The position numbers and the translations under genes are program-made. The notes under the pieces were generated by a model. The model saw only the letters and a list, made by a program, of their open reading frames with translations, made no database searches and was not told the origin of the DNA. From assembly GCF_000298215.1 (NCBI RefSeq), contig NZ_BAHD01000052.1, positions 1 through 51,150 on the forward strand: a stretch of 51,150 nt of DNA, written 5' to 3'. Source of the DNA: Kineosphaera limosa NBRC 100340 (GTDB lineage Bacteria; Actinomycetota; Actinomycetes; Actinomycetales; Dermatophilaceae). Shown piece after piece: positions 14,599 through 23,532 of this stretch; positions within the stretch are counted from its first letter, which is position 1, and the number at the start of each line of letters is the position of its first letter.

Positions 14599-15585
14599 GT
14601 GCGTATCGCTGTCACCGGATCCATCGCGACCGACCATCTCATGACCTTTGCCGGCCGCTTCGCCGACTCCCTCATCGAAGGCCAACTCGACAAGGTGTCC
14701 TTGTCGTTCCTGGCGGACGAGCTCGACATCCGCCGCGGCGGAGTCGCCGGCAACATCGGCTTCGGGCTGGGGGTGTTGGGGCTGAGCCCGGTGATCGTCG
14801 GCGCCGCGGGCGAAGACGTGCGGGACTATCGCTCCTGGCTCGAGCGACACGGGGTCGACTGCGCCAGCATGCGCATCAGCGACACCCACCACACCGCGCG
14901 CTTCGTGTGCACCACCGATCAAGACCTGGCGCAGATCGCGACCTTCTACCCCGGCGCGATGGTCGAGGCGCGGCACATCGAGCTGCACCCGGTCGAGCAG
15001 CGGGTCGGCACCCTCGACCTCGTCGTCATCGCGCCCAACGACCCGCTGGCGATGGTGCGCCACACCCAGGAATGCCGCACGCGCGGCTACGCCTTCGCCG
15101 CGGACCCCTCCCAGCAGCTGGCGTTCATGGAGGGGGAGGCGATCCGTAAGCTCGTCGACGACGCCACCTACCTGTTCACCAACGAATACGAGTCGCACCT
15201 CATCGAGCAGAAGACCGGCTGGACCGTCGACGACATCGCCGCGCGGGTCACGACGCGCGTAACGACCCGCGGCAAGGACGGCGCGACGATCACCACGCGC
15301 GGGCAGGCGCCCATCCACATCGACGCGGTGCCGCCCCGCACGATCGCCGACCCGACGGGGGTGGGCGACGCCTTCCGCTCCGGGTTCCTCGCCGGGCTCG
15401 CCTGGGGCCTGCCGCACGAGCGCTGCGGCCAGGTCGGAGCGCTGCTGGCCACCCACGTGTTGGAGACTGTCGGCACTCAGGAGTACGAGGGCGCGCTGCC
15501 CGGCTTCCACGAGCGCTTCCGCGCCGCGTTCGGCGACGACGCGGCCGACGACATCGCACCCCACCTACCCCCGTTCCACGGCTGA
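14599..15585 (+). CDS. PfkB-family sugar kinase, adenosine kinase-like
   Basis: A 328-residue ribokinase-fold kinase. It opens RIAVTGSIATDHLMTFAG, with the family's Gly-rich GGVAGNIGFGLGVLGL nucleoside/sugar-binding segment and the catalytic DPTGVGDAFRSGFLAG (general-base Asp and anion hole). Length, start and this last motif match the mycobacterial adenosine kinase (Rv2202c), which sits in the same place beside erpA and ctaC. Adenosine salvage is therefore the best guess, but substrate cannot be proved from sequence. The stop codon directly abuts the GTG of aat, so the two are probably co-transcribed. Confidence 0.85.
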   Translation: MRIAVTGSIATDHLMTFAGRFADSLIEGQLDKVSLSFLADELDIRRGGVAGNIGFGLGVLGLSPVIVGAAGEDVRDYRSWLERHGVDCASMRISDTHHTARFVCTTDQDLAQIATFYPGAMVEARHIELHPVEQRVGTLDLVVIAPNDPLAMVRHTQECRTRGYAFAADPSQQLAFMEGEAIRKLVDDATYLFTNEYESHLIEQKTGWTVDDIAARVTTRVTTRGKDGATITTRGQAPIHIDAVPPRTIADPTGVGDAFRSGFLAGLAWGLPHERCGQVGALLATHVLETVGTQEYEGALPGFHERFRAAFGDDAADDIAPHLPPFHG

Positions 15586-16326
15586 GTGTGGACCGGCCCC
15601 CAAGCCCCGAACCCAGACACCTACTGGGTGCCGCTGTACCGGGCGATGCTCCACGGGCAGTTCGTCCCCGATGAGGCCGAGCTGCTGGTCATCGGGCCCG
15701 AACTCCAGCCCGACCTGGTGTTTGCGGCCTACCGCAACGGGCTGTTTCCCATGGGCACCCAGCCTGACGGCAAGCCTCCGATCGGCTGGTGGTCGCCCAA
15801 CCCGCGCGGGGTGCTGCTGCCCGGTGAGCTACGCGTCTCGCGGTCGCTTCGGCGCTCGGCCGGGCGTTTGCACGCCACGGTCGATCAGGACTTCGACGCG
15901 GTGGTGCGCGGGTGCGCCGATCCCGACCGTAGCGGCCGCTGGATCACGGCCCGCGTGCACGAGGTCTACGCCGAGTTGCATCGCCGCGGCCAGGCGCACA
16001 GCGTCGAGGTCTGGCGGGATGACGAGCTGGTCGGCGGCCTCTACGGCATCGGCATCGGCGGGCTGTTCGCCGGCGAATCGATGTTCCATCGGGTGACCGA
16101 CGCCTCCAAGGTGGCCCTCATGCATCTCGTCGAGCGGTTCTTCGCCGGAGGCGACGAGCGGCGCCTCATCGACGTGCAGTGGCTGACGCCGCATCTGGGC
16201 AGTCTCGGCTGCGCCGCGATTGCCCGCACCGAGTACCTACGCCGGCTCGGGACGGCGCTCTCGCTGCCGGAAGCCGACTGGGGGCAGCGGCGGGCTCGCG
16301 GCGACACGCCCACCCCGCCACGGTGA
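15586..16326 (+). CDS. aat: Leucyl/phenylalanyl-tRNA-protein transferase
   Basis: A 246-residue Aat enzyme that adds Leu or Phe to the N-terminus of proteins with basic N-terminal residues, marking them for ClpS/ClpAP(C) degradation. Family motifs are clear: AAYRNGLFPMG, GWWSPNPRGVLLP, the ESMFHRVTDASKVALMHL core, and DVQWLTPHLGSLGC. An N-terminal extension of about 30 residues (PNPDTYWVPLYRAML) precedes the usual start. GTG at 15586 follows the pfkB TGA without a gap. It interrupts the otherwise standard pfkB-ctaC neighbourhood. Confidence 0.9.
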   Translation: MWTGPQAPNPDTYWVPLYRAMLHGQFVPDEAELLVIGPELQPDLVFAAYRNGLFPMGTQPDGKPPIGWWSPNPRGVLLPGELRVSRSLRRSAGRLHATVDQDFDAVVRGCADPDRSGRWITARVHEVYAELHRRGQAHSVEVWRDDELVGGLYGIGIGGLFAGESMFHRVTDASKVALMHLVERFFAGGDERRLIDVQWLTPHLGSLGCAAIARTEYLRRLGTALSLPEADWGQRRARGDTPTPPR

Positions 16327-16603
16327 CTTATCACCTGGGTGTCGGCTGGATGCAGCACCGGACCTGCCTGATCAGCGCCCGTCGGCGCCCTTTCGGACTC
16401 GGCGGCGCGCCCAAACGCGAAGTTGGGGCCCTCGCCTGCCCAGGGCGGGGTCGAGCAACTATGCTGACTTCGCGAATAGCCCTGGTCCGTACCGGGGTCG
16501 TGGTTGGATCGTGGACAGCGGTCGCGGGTCGTAGCCCTTGCGAGCGAGCCGGTGCCGTGTGAACCTCAGCTTCGTCCGGTCAGAACGACAGGAAAGGTGC
16601 CTC

Positions 16604-17500
16604 GTGCCTGTGCAACGTCTGAGCCCCGATCGCCGGCGGCGTCGGGTCCTCCCCCTCCTGGCCGGCGTCAGCGCGGCGGTGCTCACCCTGGCCGGATGTA
16701 GCACCCAGTACGGTGAGGCCTCCCGTGGCTGGCTGCCCTACGGGGCGACCACCGGTGCCGACCGCGTCAGTGAGCTGTGGGTCGGCATGTGGATCGCTGC
16801 CTGGATCGTCGGTGGGCTCGTATGGGGTCTGACGATCTACTGCATGATCAAGTTCCGCCGCAAGAAGGACGACGTGGGCCTGCCGCCGCAGTTGCGGTAC
16901 AACGTGCCCATCGAGGTTCTTTACACGGTCATCCCCGTGATGATGGTCGGCGTCATCTTCTACTTCACGCACCGCGACGAGGCCTACCTGCTCGATACGT
17001 CGGAAGACCCCAGCGTCACCGTCAATGTCGTCGGAAAGCAGTGGAGCTGGGACTTCAACTACATCGACGCGGGCGTCTGGGACTCCGGCGTGCAGGCGCA
17101 GTTGACCGGTAAGCCCGGGGTGGAAGAGACCCTGCCCACCCTCGTACTGCCCGTCAACGAGCGCATCGAGTTCGTGTTGACCGCCCGCGACGTCATCCAC
17201 TCTTTCTGGGTGCCGGCCTTCCAGCAGAAGCTCGACATGGTGCCGGGCAAGGTCAACAAGTTCCAGGTCACCACGACGACCGAAGGCAACTATGTCGGCA
17301 AGTGTGCGGAGCTGTGCGGCGCTTACCACGCGGCGATGCTGTTCAACGTCAAGATCGTCAGCCGGGCGGAGTACGACCAGCACATGAATGAGCTGCGCGC
17401 CGCAGGCCAGACGGGCATGCTCGACAACTCGCTCTCGCGCCAGCCGTTGGAGCCGGGGCAGCAGCAGTACCTTCCGACCCCCCAGGCAGGTGTGAACTGA
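16604..17500 (+). CDS. ctaC: Cytochrome c oxidase subunit II
   Basis: A 298-residue lipoprotein subunit of the aa3 oxidase. A basic signal peptide ends in the lipobox LTLAGCS. Two membrane helices follow (around [19 protein letters not shown] and [17 protein letters not shown]), then the periplasmic cupredoxin with the CuA site: [17 protein letters not shown] and [12 protein letters not shown] give the ligands His, Cys, Glu, Cys, His and Met. The GTG at 16604 is chosen over an earlier ATG because AGGAAAGG lies seven bases upstream and it gives a proper signal peptide. The 277-bp upstream gap contains TATGCT at 16460 as a possible -10 element. It overlaps ctaD by one base. Confidence 0.95.
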   Translation: MPVQRLSPDRRRRRVLPLLAGVSAAVLTLAGCSTQYGEASRGWLPYGATTGADRVSELWVGMWIAAWIVGGLVWGLTIYCMIKFRRKKDDVGLPPQLRYNVPIEVLYTVIPVMMVGVIFYFTHRDEAYLLDTSEDPSVTVNVVGKQWSWDFNYIDAGVWDSGVQAQLTGKPGVEETLPTLVLPVNERIEFVLTARDVIHSFWVPAFQQKLDMVPGKVNKFQVTTTTEGNYVGKCAELCGAYHAAMLFNVKIVSRAEYDQHMNELRAAGQTGMLDNSLSRQPLEPGQQQYLPTPQAGVN

Positions 17501-19245
17501 TGGCCACGTTGACCTCGCCGCGCGCGTCCGCGGAGTCTCCGGACGGCCCGGAGCGGCCCAAACGCTCGAAGGGCAAGATCATCGTCAGCTACCTGACGAC
17601 CACCGACCACAAGGTCATCGCAACGCTCTACTTCGCCACGTCGATGTTCTTCTTCGCGCTCGGTGGCGTGCTGGCCCTGATCATCCGCCTCGAGCTGTTC
17701 GCCCCTGGTCTGCAGGTGCTCGACAACCTCGAGCAGTTCAACGCGATGTTCACCATGCACGGCTCGATCATGCTGCTGCTCTTCGCGACGCCGCTGTTCG
17801 CGGCGTTCGCCAACGCGCTGCTGCCGTTGCAGATCGGTGCTCCCGATGTCGCCTTCCCGCGGCTGAACATGCTGGCCTACTGGCTGTACCTCTTCGGTGG
17901 CCTGATGGCCGTCTCCGGGTTCTTCGTGCCCGGGGGCGCTGCCTCCTTCGGCTGGTTCGCCTACGCGCCGCTCTCGAACGCCACGTTCACCCCCAGCCTC
18001 GGTGGCGACCTGTGGCTCATCGGCTTCGGCCTCACCGGTTTCGGCACGATCATGGGTGCCGTCAACTTCATCACGACGATCATCTGCATGCGCGCGCCGG
18101 GCATGACGATGTTCCGGATGTCGATCTTCAGCTGGACGGTGCTGGTCACCTCGATCCTCGTGCTGATGGCCTTCCCCGTGCTGACTGCAGCCTTCATGGG
18201 CCTGATCGGTGACCGCCTGTTCGGGATGCACATCTTCGATCCGGCCAACGACGGACCGATCCTGTATCAACACTTGTTCTGGTTCTTCGGCCACCCAGAG
18301 GTCTACATCATCGCGTTGCCGTTCTTCGGCATCGTCAGCGAGATCTTCCCGGTGTTCTCCCGCAAGCCGATCTTCGGCTACAAGACGCTGATCTTCGCCA
18401 CCGTCGCGATCGCCGCGCTGTCGGTCACCGTGTGGGCGCACCACATGTACGTCACCGGCCAAGTGCTGTTGCCATTCTTCGCGATCATGACGATGCTCAT
18501 CGCGGTGCCAACCGGGGTGAAGTTCTTCAACTGGATCGGCACGATGTGGGGCGGGTCTTTGACCTTCGAGACCCCGATGATCTGGGCTCTCGGCTTCCTC
18601 GTGACGTTCCTCTTCGGTGGTCTGACCGGTGTCATCCTGGCGAGCCCGGCACTCGACTTCCACCTCTCCGACACCTACTTCGTGGTCGCGCACTTCCACT
18701 ACACGGTGTTCGGCACGGTGGTGTTCGCGATGTTCGCCGGCTTCTACTTCTGGTGGCCGAAGTTCTACGGCCGGATGCTCGACGAGAAGCTCGGCAAGAT
18801 CCACTTCTGGATGCTCTTCATCGGCTTCCACGGCACCTTCCTCATCCAGCACGTGCTCGGCATGCAGCACATGCCGCGCCGCTACGGCGACTACATGGTC
18901 GAAGACAACTTCGAATTCATGAACCAGGTCTCGACCGTCTTCGCGCTGCTGCTCGGCCTGTCGCTGCTGCCCTTCTTCTACAACGTGTGGAAGACGTGGC
19001 GCTACGCGCCGAAGGTCACCAGCGACGACCCGTGGGGCTACGGCGCCTCGCTGGAGTGGGCCACCTCGTGCCCGCCGCCGCGGCACAACTTCGACCGCCT
19101 CCCGCGGATCCGCTCCGAGCGTCCCGCGTTCGACCTGCACCACCCCGAGGTCTCGGCCTACGCCAGCCCCGGAGCCGACCAGGCCGTGCTGCAAACGCTG
19201 CGCGATGATCGCCCCGGCGACCGTCAGGAGAGTGACGCCCGATGA
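17500..19245 (+). CDS. ctaD: Cytochrome c oxidase subunit I
   Basis: A 581-residue, 12-helix heme-copper oxidase subunit containing low-spin heme a and the heme a3/CuB centre. Key motifs are MFTMHGSIM (heme a ligand), [17 protein letters not shown] (CuB histidine and the cross-linked tyrosine), [11 protein letters not shown] (two CuB histidines), and [16 protein letters not shown] (heme a3 and heme a ligands). The D-channel region is present in the N-terminal third. It starts with ATG at 17500 (TGATG junction with ctaC) and its last four bases overlap ctaF, so the three are one operon. Confidence 0.97.
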   Translation: MATLTSPRASAESPDGPERPKRSKGKIIVSYLTTTDHKVIATLYFATSMFFFALGGVLALIIRLELFAPGLQVLDNLEQFNAMFTMHGSIMLLLFATPLFAAFANALLPLQIGAPDVAFPRLNMLAYWLYLFGGLMAVSGFFVPGGAASFGWFAYAPLSNATFTPSLGGDLWLIGFGLTGFGTIMGAVNFITTIICMRAPGMTMFRMSIFSWTVLVTSILVLMAFPVLTAAFMGLIGDRLFGMHIFDPANDGPILYQHLFWFFGHPEVYIIALPFFGIVSEIFPVFSRKPIFGYKTLIFATVAIAALSVTVWAHHMYVTGQVLLPFFAIMTMLIAVPTGVKFFNWIGTMWGGSLTFETPMIWALGFLVTFLFGGLTGVILASPALDFHLSDTYFVVAHFHYTVFGTVVFAMFAGFYFWWPKFYGRMLDEKLGKIHFWMLFIGFHGTFLIQHVLGMQHMPRRYGDYMVEDNFEFMNQVSTVFALLLGLSLLPFFYNVWKTWRYAPKVTSDDPWGYGASLEWATSCPPPRHNFDRLPRIRSERPAFDLHHPEVSAYASPGADQAVLQTLRDDRPGDRQESDAR

Positions 19246-19664
19246 AGACTTCCGCCAAGCTCTTCCTGCTCGGCATCGTGTTCTTCTTCCCGATCGCGGT
19301 GATCTACGGCTTCTTCACGCATCGCGTGATGGGCCAATGGGAGCCGGTGGGCGTCATCGGGATCGCCCTGCTCGGCCTCATGTCGGGGATGGTCGGCCTG
19401 TACTTGAGCGCCACCATCAAGAAGCTCGACAACGATCCGGCGGACAACCCCGAGGGCGAGATCGCCGACTCGGCGGGGGAGTACGGGTTCTTCTCCCCGC
19501 ACAGCTGGTGGCCGCTGGCGCTGGGCGCCTCCGCCGGGTTGGTGTTCCTCGCTCTGGCGCTGACGCACTACGCCGGTTGGTGGCTGTTCCCGGTCGCCGT
19601 CGTGGCCGGGGCCGTGTCGCTGGTCGGCTGGACCTTCGAGTATTTCCGCGGCGACGTCCTCTGA
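19242..19664 (+). CDS. ctaF: Actinobacterial cytochrome c oxidase subunit IV
   Basis: A 140-residue membrane protein with four hydrophobic segments, of the small actinobacterial subunit IV family. It starts [20 protein letters not shown] and carries the conserved [16 protein letters not shown] motif near the middle. It stabilises the aa3 oxidase in the bc1-aa3 supercomplex. ATG at 19242 overlaps the ctaD stop (ATGA). A strong hairpin at 19725 closes the operon. Confidence 0.93.
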   Translation: MKTSAKLFLLGIVFFFPIAVIYGFFTHRVMGQWEPVGVIGIALLGLMSGMVGLYLSATIKKLDNDPADNPEGEIADSAGEYGFFSPHSWWPLALGASAGLVFLALALTHYAGWWLFPVAVVAGAVSLVGWTFEYFRGDVL

Positions 19665-19724
19665 GGCGAGGTCCGCGAGCGCGGCACTGCCCGAACGCAG
19701 TTCCGTCGCCAACGCAGCAGTGAG

Positions 19725-19755
19725 CAGAGCCCGGATCGTCACGATCCGGGCTCTG
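19725..19755 (+). terminator. Strong hairpin terminator of the ctaC-ctaD-ctaF operon
   Basis: CAGAGCCCGGATCGT is followed, after one base, by its exact reverse complement (15-bp arms). TCCGTTTCGG follows. It lies 60 bases after ctaF. Confidence 0.8.
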
Positions 19756-19792
19756 TCCGTTTCGGCGGTATCGCCCTGATCGCAGCCTCGGG

Positions 19793-19936
19793 TACCCTGG
19801 TTGTGGTGCGATCGTGTTCGGCTTCGGTGGGGAGTCGGGCGCACCCCGGTTGGGACCAGGGGTGTGATCGACACGGGGGTGCCGAGGTCGTACGGATCTC
19901 GGTCTGTACAGACTGCCGTCGAAGGGGTCGTCGGAC
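19793..19936 (+). promoter_or_regulatory. Promoter-like box and structured leader of the L,D-transpeptidase gene
   Basis: TACCCT at 19793 could be a -10 element, giving a leader of about 130 bases. The leader has several possible stems: GGTGCG/CGCACC (19805 and 19840), CCGAG/CTCGG (19882 and 19898), and the perfect 12-bp palindrome GTCTGTACAGAC at 19902-19913. This is more structure than other leaders in the window, where most genes are leaderless. It may be a cis-regulatory RNA or contain a regulator site; I could not match it to a known riboswitch class with confidence. Confidence 0.3.
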
Positions 19937-21310
19937 GTGAATCCGCCGTCAGCTGCCAATCGTTCTTTCCGCGCGCCCGGGTCGGTGCGCTCCGTGGCGT
20001 CGCTCGTCGCGGTGGCCGCGCTCGTGGCCACCACTGCGGGGTGCCAGGCGCAGAGTCAGGCTGGGCCGCAGGGCCAAGAATCTCCGGAGCCGCCTGCACC
20101 GCCAGTGAGCTTCCAGGCCTCTGTCAAGGAGGGGGCCAAGGACGTACGGCCGGACACGGCCGTGACCGTCTCCGCGTCGCAGGGCAACCTGCACACGGTG
20201 GTGCTCGCCGACCCCAAGGGCAAAGAGCTCAAGGGTCAGATCAAGCCCGACGGCACGTGGGGCCTGGTCGACATGCTGTCGCCGGGTACGAAGTACACGA
20301 TCAAGGCGACGGGGGAGTCGCAAGACGGTACCCCCGGCACGTTCTCCCGTGATTTCGCCACCTTGGTGCCCAAGGTCGAGGCGACCTATCGAGTGACGCC
20401 CGACGGGCAGACCGTGGGCGTGGGCATGCCCGTGATGGTTACCTTCGACTCCGCCGTGATGACTCCGGAGATGCGCGCCAACGTCGAGCGCCGGGTGAGC
20501 ATCAAGACCGAGCCCAAGCAAGAGGGCTCGTGGGGCTGGCACTCCGAGCGTGAGCTGTTCTGGCGACCCAAGGAGTACTGGAAGCCGAACACCAAGGTGA
20601 CGGTCAATGCGCCGCTGCGCGGTGTGCAGACCGGTGAGAAGAAGTGGATCACCGAGGACAAGGGTGCGGCCTTCACGATCGCCAAGCGGGCGCGGATCTC
20701 CACGGTCGACGTCAACGGACATTCGATGACCGTGCGGGAGAACGGCAAGGTGGTGGGCACCTATCCGGTGAGCAACGGCCAGGCCACCGCCAACTGGCAG
20801 ACCCGTTCGGGCACCAAGATCATCACCGAGAAGCAGAAGTTCATGGTGATGGACGCCGCGACCCTGGGCGTGCCCAAGGACGACCCGAACTACTACCGCA
20901 CCGAGGTCGACTACGCGATGCGCGTGACGAACACCGGCGAGTTCTTGCACTCCGCTCCGTGGTCGGTCTGGGCCCAGGGGCGGCGCAACGTCTCGCACGG
21001 CTGTGTGAACATGGGTCCGCGCGCCGCTCGGGAGATGTTCAACGCGAGCGTTGTCGGCGATGTCGTCGACTTCGTGAACTCCCCGCGCAAGATGAAGATG
21101 CACGAGGGTGTCGGCGTGTGGCTGGTCTCCTACGACCAGTGGAAGGCGCGCAGCGCCTTGGCGAAGAAGGCCACGGCCAAGCCGTCGCCGTCCAAGACCG
21201 GCAAGGCGACGCCCGCCCCCAGCTCTCCGTCTCCCGCTACGCCGTCGCCCAGCGTCCCGGCAGCCACCGACGCGGCCGCACGGCCGCAGGAGAGCGCTCC
21301 GGCGGCCTGA
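19937..21310 (+). CDS. L,D-transpeptidase lipoprotein with Ig-like domains
   Basis: A 457-residue YkuD-fold enzyme that makes 3-3 cross-links in peptidoglycan. A signal peptide ends in ATTAGCQ, a lipobox-type site. Residues about 55-255 form two bacterial Ig-like domains as in LdtMt2 (PVMVTFDSAV, ELFWRPKEYWKPNTKV). The catalytic domain has FLHSAPWSVWAQG and the signature SHGCVNMGPRAAREMF, with the active-site cysteine and histidine intact. A Pro/Ser/Ala-rich tail of about 65 residues may span the wall. GTG at 19937 gives the full signal peptide. Its position between the cta and qcr operons is not part of the mycobacterial order. Confidence 0.9.
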   Translation: MNPPSAANRSFRAPGSVRSVASLVAVAALVATTAGCQAQSQAGPQGQESPEPPAPPVSFQASVKEGAKDVRPDTAVTVSASQGNLHTVVLADPKGKELKGQIKPDGTWGLVDMLSPGTKYTIKATGESQDGTPGTFSRDFATLVPKVEATYRVTPDGQTVGVGMPVMVTFDSAVMTPEMRANVERRVSIKTEPKQEGSWGWHSERELFWRPKEYWKPNTKVTVNAPLRGVQTGEKKWITEDKGAAFTIAKRARISTVDVNGHSMTVRENGKVVGTYPVSNGQATANWQTRSGTKIITEKQKFMVMDAATLGVPKDDPNYYRTEVDYAMRVTNTGEFLHSAPWSVWAQGRRNVSHGCVNMGPRAAREMFNASVVGDVVDFVNSPRKMKMHEGVGVWLVSYDQWKARSALAKKATAKPSPSKTGKATPAPSSPSPATPSPSVPAATDAAARPQESAPAA

Positions 21311-21329
21311 GAGGCTCCCAGGGGTGTTC

Positions 21330-21677
21330 CTAACCCCAACCGAGTTCGTGCAGCCGCTCGTCGTCGACGCCGAAGTGGTGAGCTATCTCGTGCACGACCG
21401 TGATGGCGATCTCCTCGCGCGCCTCCTGGGCGTCGCGGCACATCCGCAGAGTCGGTCCGCGGAAGATCGTGATGCGGTCGGGGAGCACCGGGGGCGCGAA
21501 CTCACTGCGGTCGATCAGCGGGGTGCCCTCGTAGAGCCCCAGGAGTTCCTCACCCTCGGGGTGTTCGTCCTCGACGAGCACAACGACGTTGTCGAGTAGG
21601 TCGAGAAACTCCGCGGGCACCTGATCGAGAGCGTCGGCCACGAGCTCCTCGAAATCCTGTCGGCTCATGGGCAACAT
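21330..21677 (-). CDS. Small zincin-like metallopeptidase
   Basis: A 115-residue protein of the minimal actinobacterial metallopeptidase family. The acidic first half (FEELVADALDQVPAEFL) leads to FAPPVLPDRITIFRGP, and the C-terminal helix holds VVHEIAHHFGVDDERLHELG, with HEIAH as zinc ligands plus catalytic Glu. No signal peptide, so it is probably cytoplasmic; the substrate is unknown. ATG at 21677 is preceded by GGAGAGGA at good spacing. It is convergent with the L,D-transpeptidase and lies downstream of qcrB, separated by a strong terminator. Confidence 0.85.
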   Translation of the reverse strand: MLPMSRQDFEELVADALDQVPAEFLDLLDNVVVLVEDEHPEGEELLGLYEGTPLIDRSEFAPPVLPDRITIFRGPTLRMCRDAQEAREEIAITVVHEIAHHFGVDDERLHELGWG

Positions 21678-21751
21678 CGGTCGTCCTCTCCGTCGTGCGG
21701 TGCGTGGTGCTCTGCGTCGCGGCGATGTTGACGACCATCATGCCCGCGGAC

Positions 21752-21796
21752 CGCAGAAGGGGCCGACACCAGCTGGTGGTGTCGGCCCCTTCTGCG
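21752..21796 (-). terminator. Strong hairpin terminator of the ctaE-qcrCAB operon
   Basis: A perfect 19-bp stem (CGCAGAAGGGGCCGACACC and its complement) with a seven-base loop lies 24 bases after the qcrB stop. As the flanking gene on its other side starts leftward at 21677, it serves the qcr operon. Confidence 0.85.
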
Positions 21797-21819
21797 TGGT
21801 TCGTCGCGTGGCGCGGTCC

Positions 21820-23532
21820 TCAGTGTTGCGAGGAGCCGCTGGTCACCGAGCGACGGTCGCTGTCTGCGCTGTCGATCTCTTCGTGGTGCCCGTTGGCGTG
21901 GGCGGCCTCGAGCTCTGCCGGCGTGACGGGCTCGACGCGGTCGGAGAAGTAGAACCGCGACAGTGCCGCGCGCCGCTTGTCGTTGCCGGCGGACGGGGCC
22001 GCGACGCCGTGCTCGTCCTCACCGGAGGTGAGTTGGAGCGGTCGCTGGGCCTCGTAGCCCACCAGATCCCAACGCTCGTACGGGTCGAGCGGCTCGTGGA
22101 CCTCGAAGAACTTGCCGTCGGGCGTCTGCACCACGCGACCGGTCTCGTTGCCGTGCAGCACACGTTCGCGATCCTGCCGCTGCAGGGCGAGGCAGATGCG
22201 CTTGGTGATCATGAAGACGACGATCGGGCCGACGAAGAACGCGATCCGCAGGAAGATCGTGATGTCGTTGATCGACAGGCCGAGCTTGACGGCCAAGTGG
22301 TCGTTGGCGTTCGCGAAGTACATGACCAGGTACATCGTGATCGCGGCCGCGCCGATGCCGGTACGGGTCGGAGCGTTGCGCGGACGGTCCAGCAGGTGGT
22401 GCTCGCGCTTGTCACCGGTCACCCAGGCTTCGACGAACGGGTACACCCCGATGATCGTGAACATCACCGGCAGCAGCATGATCGAGCCCAGCGCCAGGTT
22501 CATCGAGAAGGTGAACCCGAAGAGCGTGAACTCCAACCAACCCGGCAGCAGGCGCAGCGCGCCGTCGGCAAAGCCCATGTACCAGTCGGGTTGCAGACCG
22601 GCGGTCACGGGGGAGGGGTCGTACGGTCCGTAGAGCCACACCGGGTTGATCGCCACGAGAGCGGAGATCAGCGCGATGACGCCGAAGACGATGAAGAAGA
22701 AGCCGCCGGCCTTGGCGGCGTACACCGGCATCACCGGGAAGCCCACGACGTTCTCGTTCGTGCGGCCGGGGCCAGGGAACTGCGTGTGCTTGTGCACCGC
22801 GACCAGCACGATGTGGGCGGTGAAGAGGCCGACCAGCAGCGCGGGCACGAGCAGGATGTGCGCCATGTAGAGGCGGGGGATGATCAGCTCACCGGGGAAC
22901 GAGCCACCGAACAGCGCGAACGAGAGCCACGTACCGACCACGGGTGAGGACTGGACGAAGCCCTCCATCACGCGGATGCCGACACCGGAGAGCATGTCGT
23001 CGGGAAGGGAGTAGCCGGCGAAGCCCTCGACCATGGCCAGCAGCAGCAGCACGGTGCCGATGACCCAGTTGATCTCGCGCGGCTTGCGGAACGCGCCGGT
23101 GAAGAACACGCGGAGCATGTGCAGCATGACCGCACCGATGAAGAACAACGCGCCCCAGTGGTGGATCTGCCGCATCAGCAGGCCGCCCTTGACCTCGAAC
23201 GAGATGTCCAGAGTCGAGCGGTAGGCCTCGGACATGCCGATGCCGTTCAGCGGGCCGTAGGAGCCGTCGTAGACGATGTGCCCCATGCTCGGCACGAACC
23301 AGAGGGTCAGGATCACGCCCGTGATGAGGCAGATGATCATGGAGTACATCGCGACTTCACCGAGCATGAACGACCAGTGGTCGGGGAAGACCTTGTGCAT
23401 GAGGTACCGGATGGGCTTGGCCAGGCCGGTGCGGTCGTCGAACCACTGGGCGACCTTGCCGGGCGGCGTGGTCGCCGGGCCCATGGGGCGCTCGGCCTGC
23501 GCGTTCTCCTTGGCGGGAGCTGAGGTGCTCAT
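21820..23532 (-). CDS. qcrB: Cytochrome bc1 complex cytochrome b subunit
   Basis: A 570-residue membrane protein that oxidises menaquinol with hemes bL and bH. The heme histidines are in the second and fourth helices (LLMRQIHHWGALFF and the RLYMAHILLVPALLVGLFTAHI region). The Qo-site motif appears as NPVWLYGPYDPSPVTAGLQPDWYMGFADG, partly quoted, with the PDWY variant typical of actinobacteria. A hydrophilic C-terminal tail of about 120 residues (RERVLHGNETGRVV, later RFYFSDRVEPVTPAELEAAH) is also actinobacterial. It shares ATGA with qcrA and ends before the 19-bp terminator. Confidence 0.95.
   Translation of the reverse strand: MSTSAPAKENAQAERPMGPATTPPGKVAQWFDDRTGLAKPIRYLMHKVFPDHWSFMLGEVAMYSMIICLITGVILTLWFVPSMGHIVYDGSYGPLNGIGMSEAYRSTLDISFEVKGGLLMRQIHHWGALFFIGAVMLHMLRVFFTGAFRKPREINWVIGTVLLLLAMVEGFAGYSLPDDMLSGVGIRVMEGFVQSSPVVGTWLSFALFGGSFPGELIIPRLYMAHILLVPALLVGLFTAHIVLVAVHKHTQFPGPGRTNENVVGFPVMPVYAAKAGGFFFIVFGVIALISALVAINPVWLYGPYDPSPVTAGLQPDWYMGFADGALRLLPGWLEFTLFGFTFSMNLALGSIMLLPVMFTIIGVYPFVEAWVTGDKREHHLLDRPRNAPTRTGIGAAAITMYLVMYFANANDHLAVKLGLSINDITIFLRIAFFVGPIVVFMITKRICLALQRQDRERVLHGNETGRVVQTPDGKFFEVHEPLDPYERWDLVGYEAQRPLQLTSGEDEHGVAAPSAGNDKRRAALSRFYFSDRVEPVTPAELEAAHANGHHEEIDSADSDRRSVTSGSSQH

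Noticed and set aside
17323-19194. A 623-codon frame antisense to ctaD
   Set aside because: His/Glu/Arg-rich product mirrors the coding strand of cytochrome oxidase subunit I; no motifs.
19800-19936. c-di-AMP (ydaO) riboswitch before the L,D-transpeptidase
   Set aside because: The gene context is suggestive, but I could not align the conserved core blocks, so it is reported only as an unassigned structured leader.
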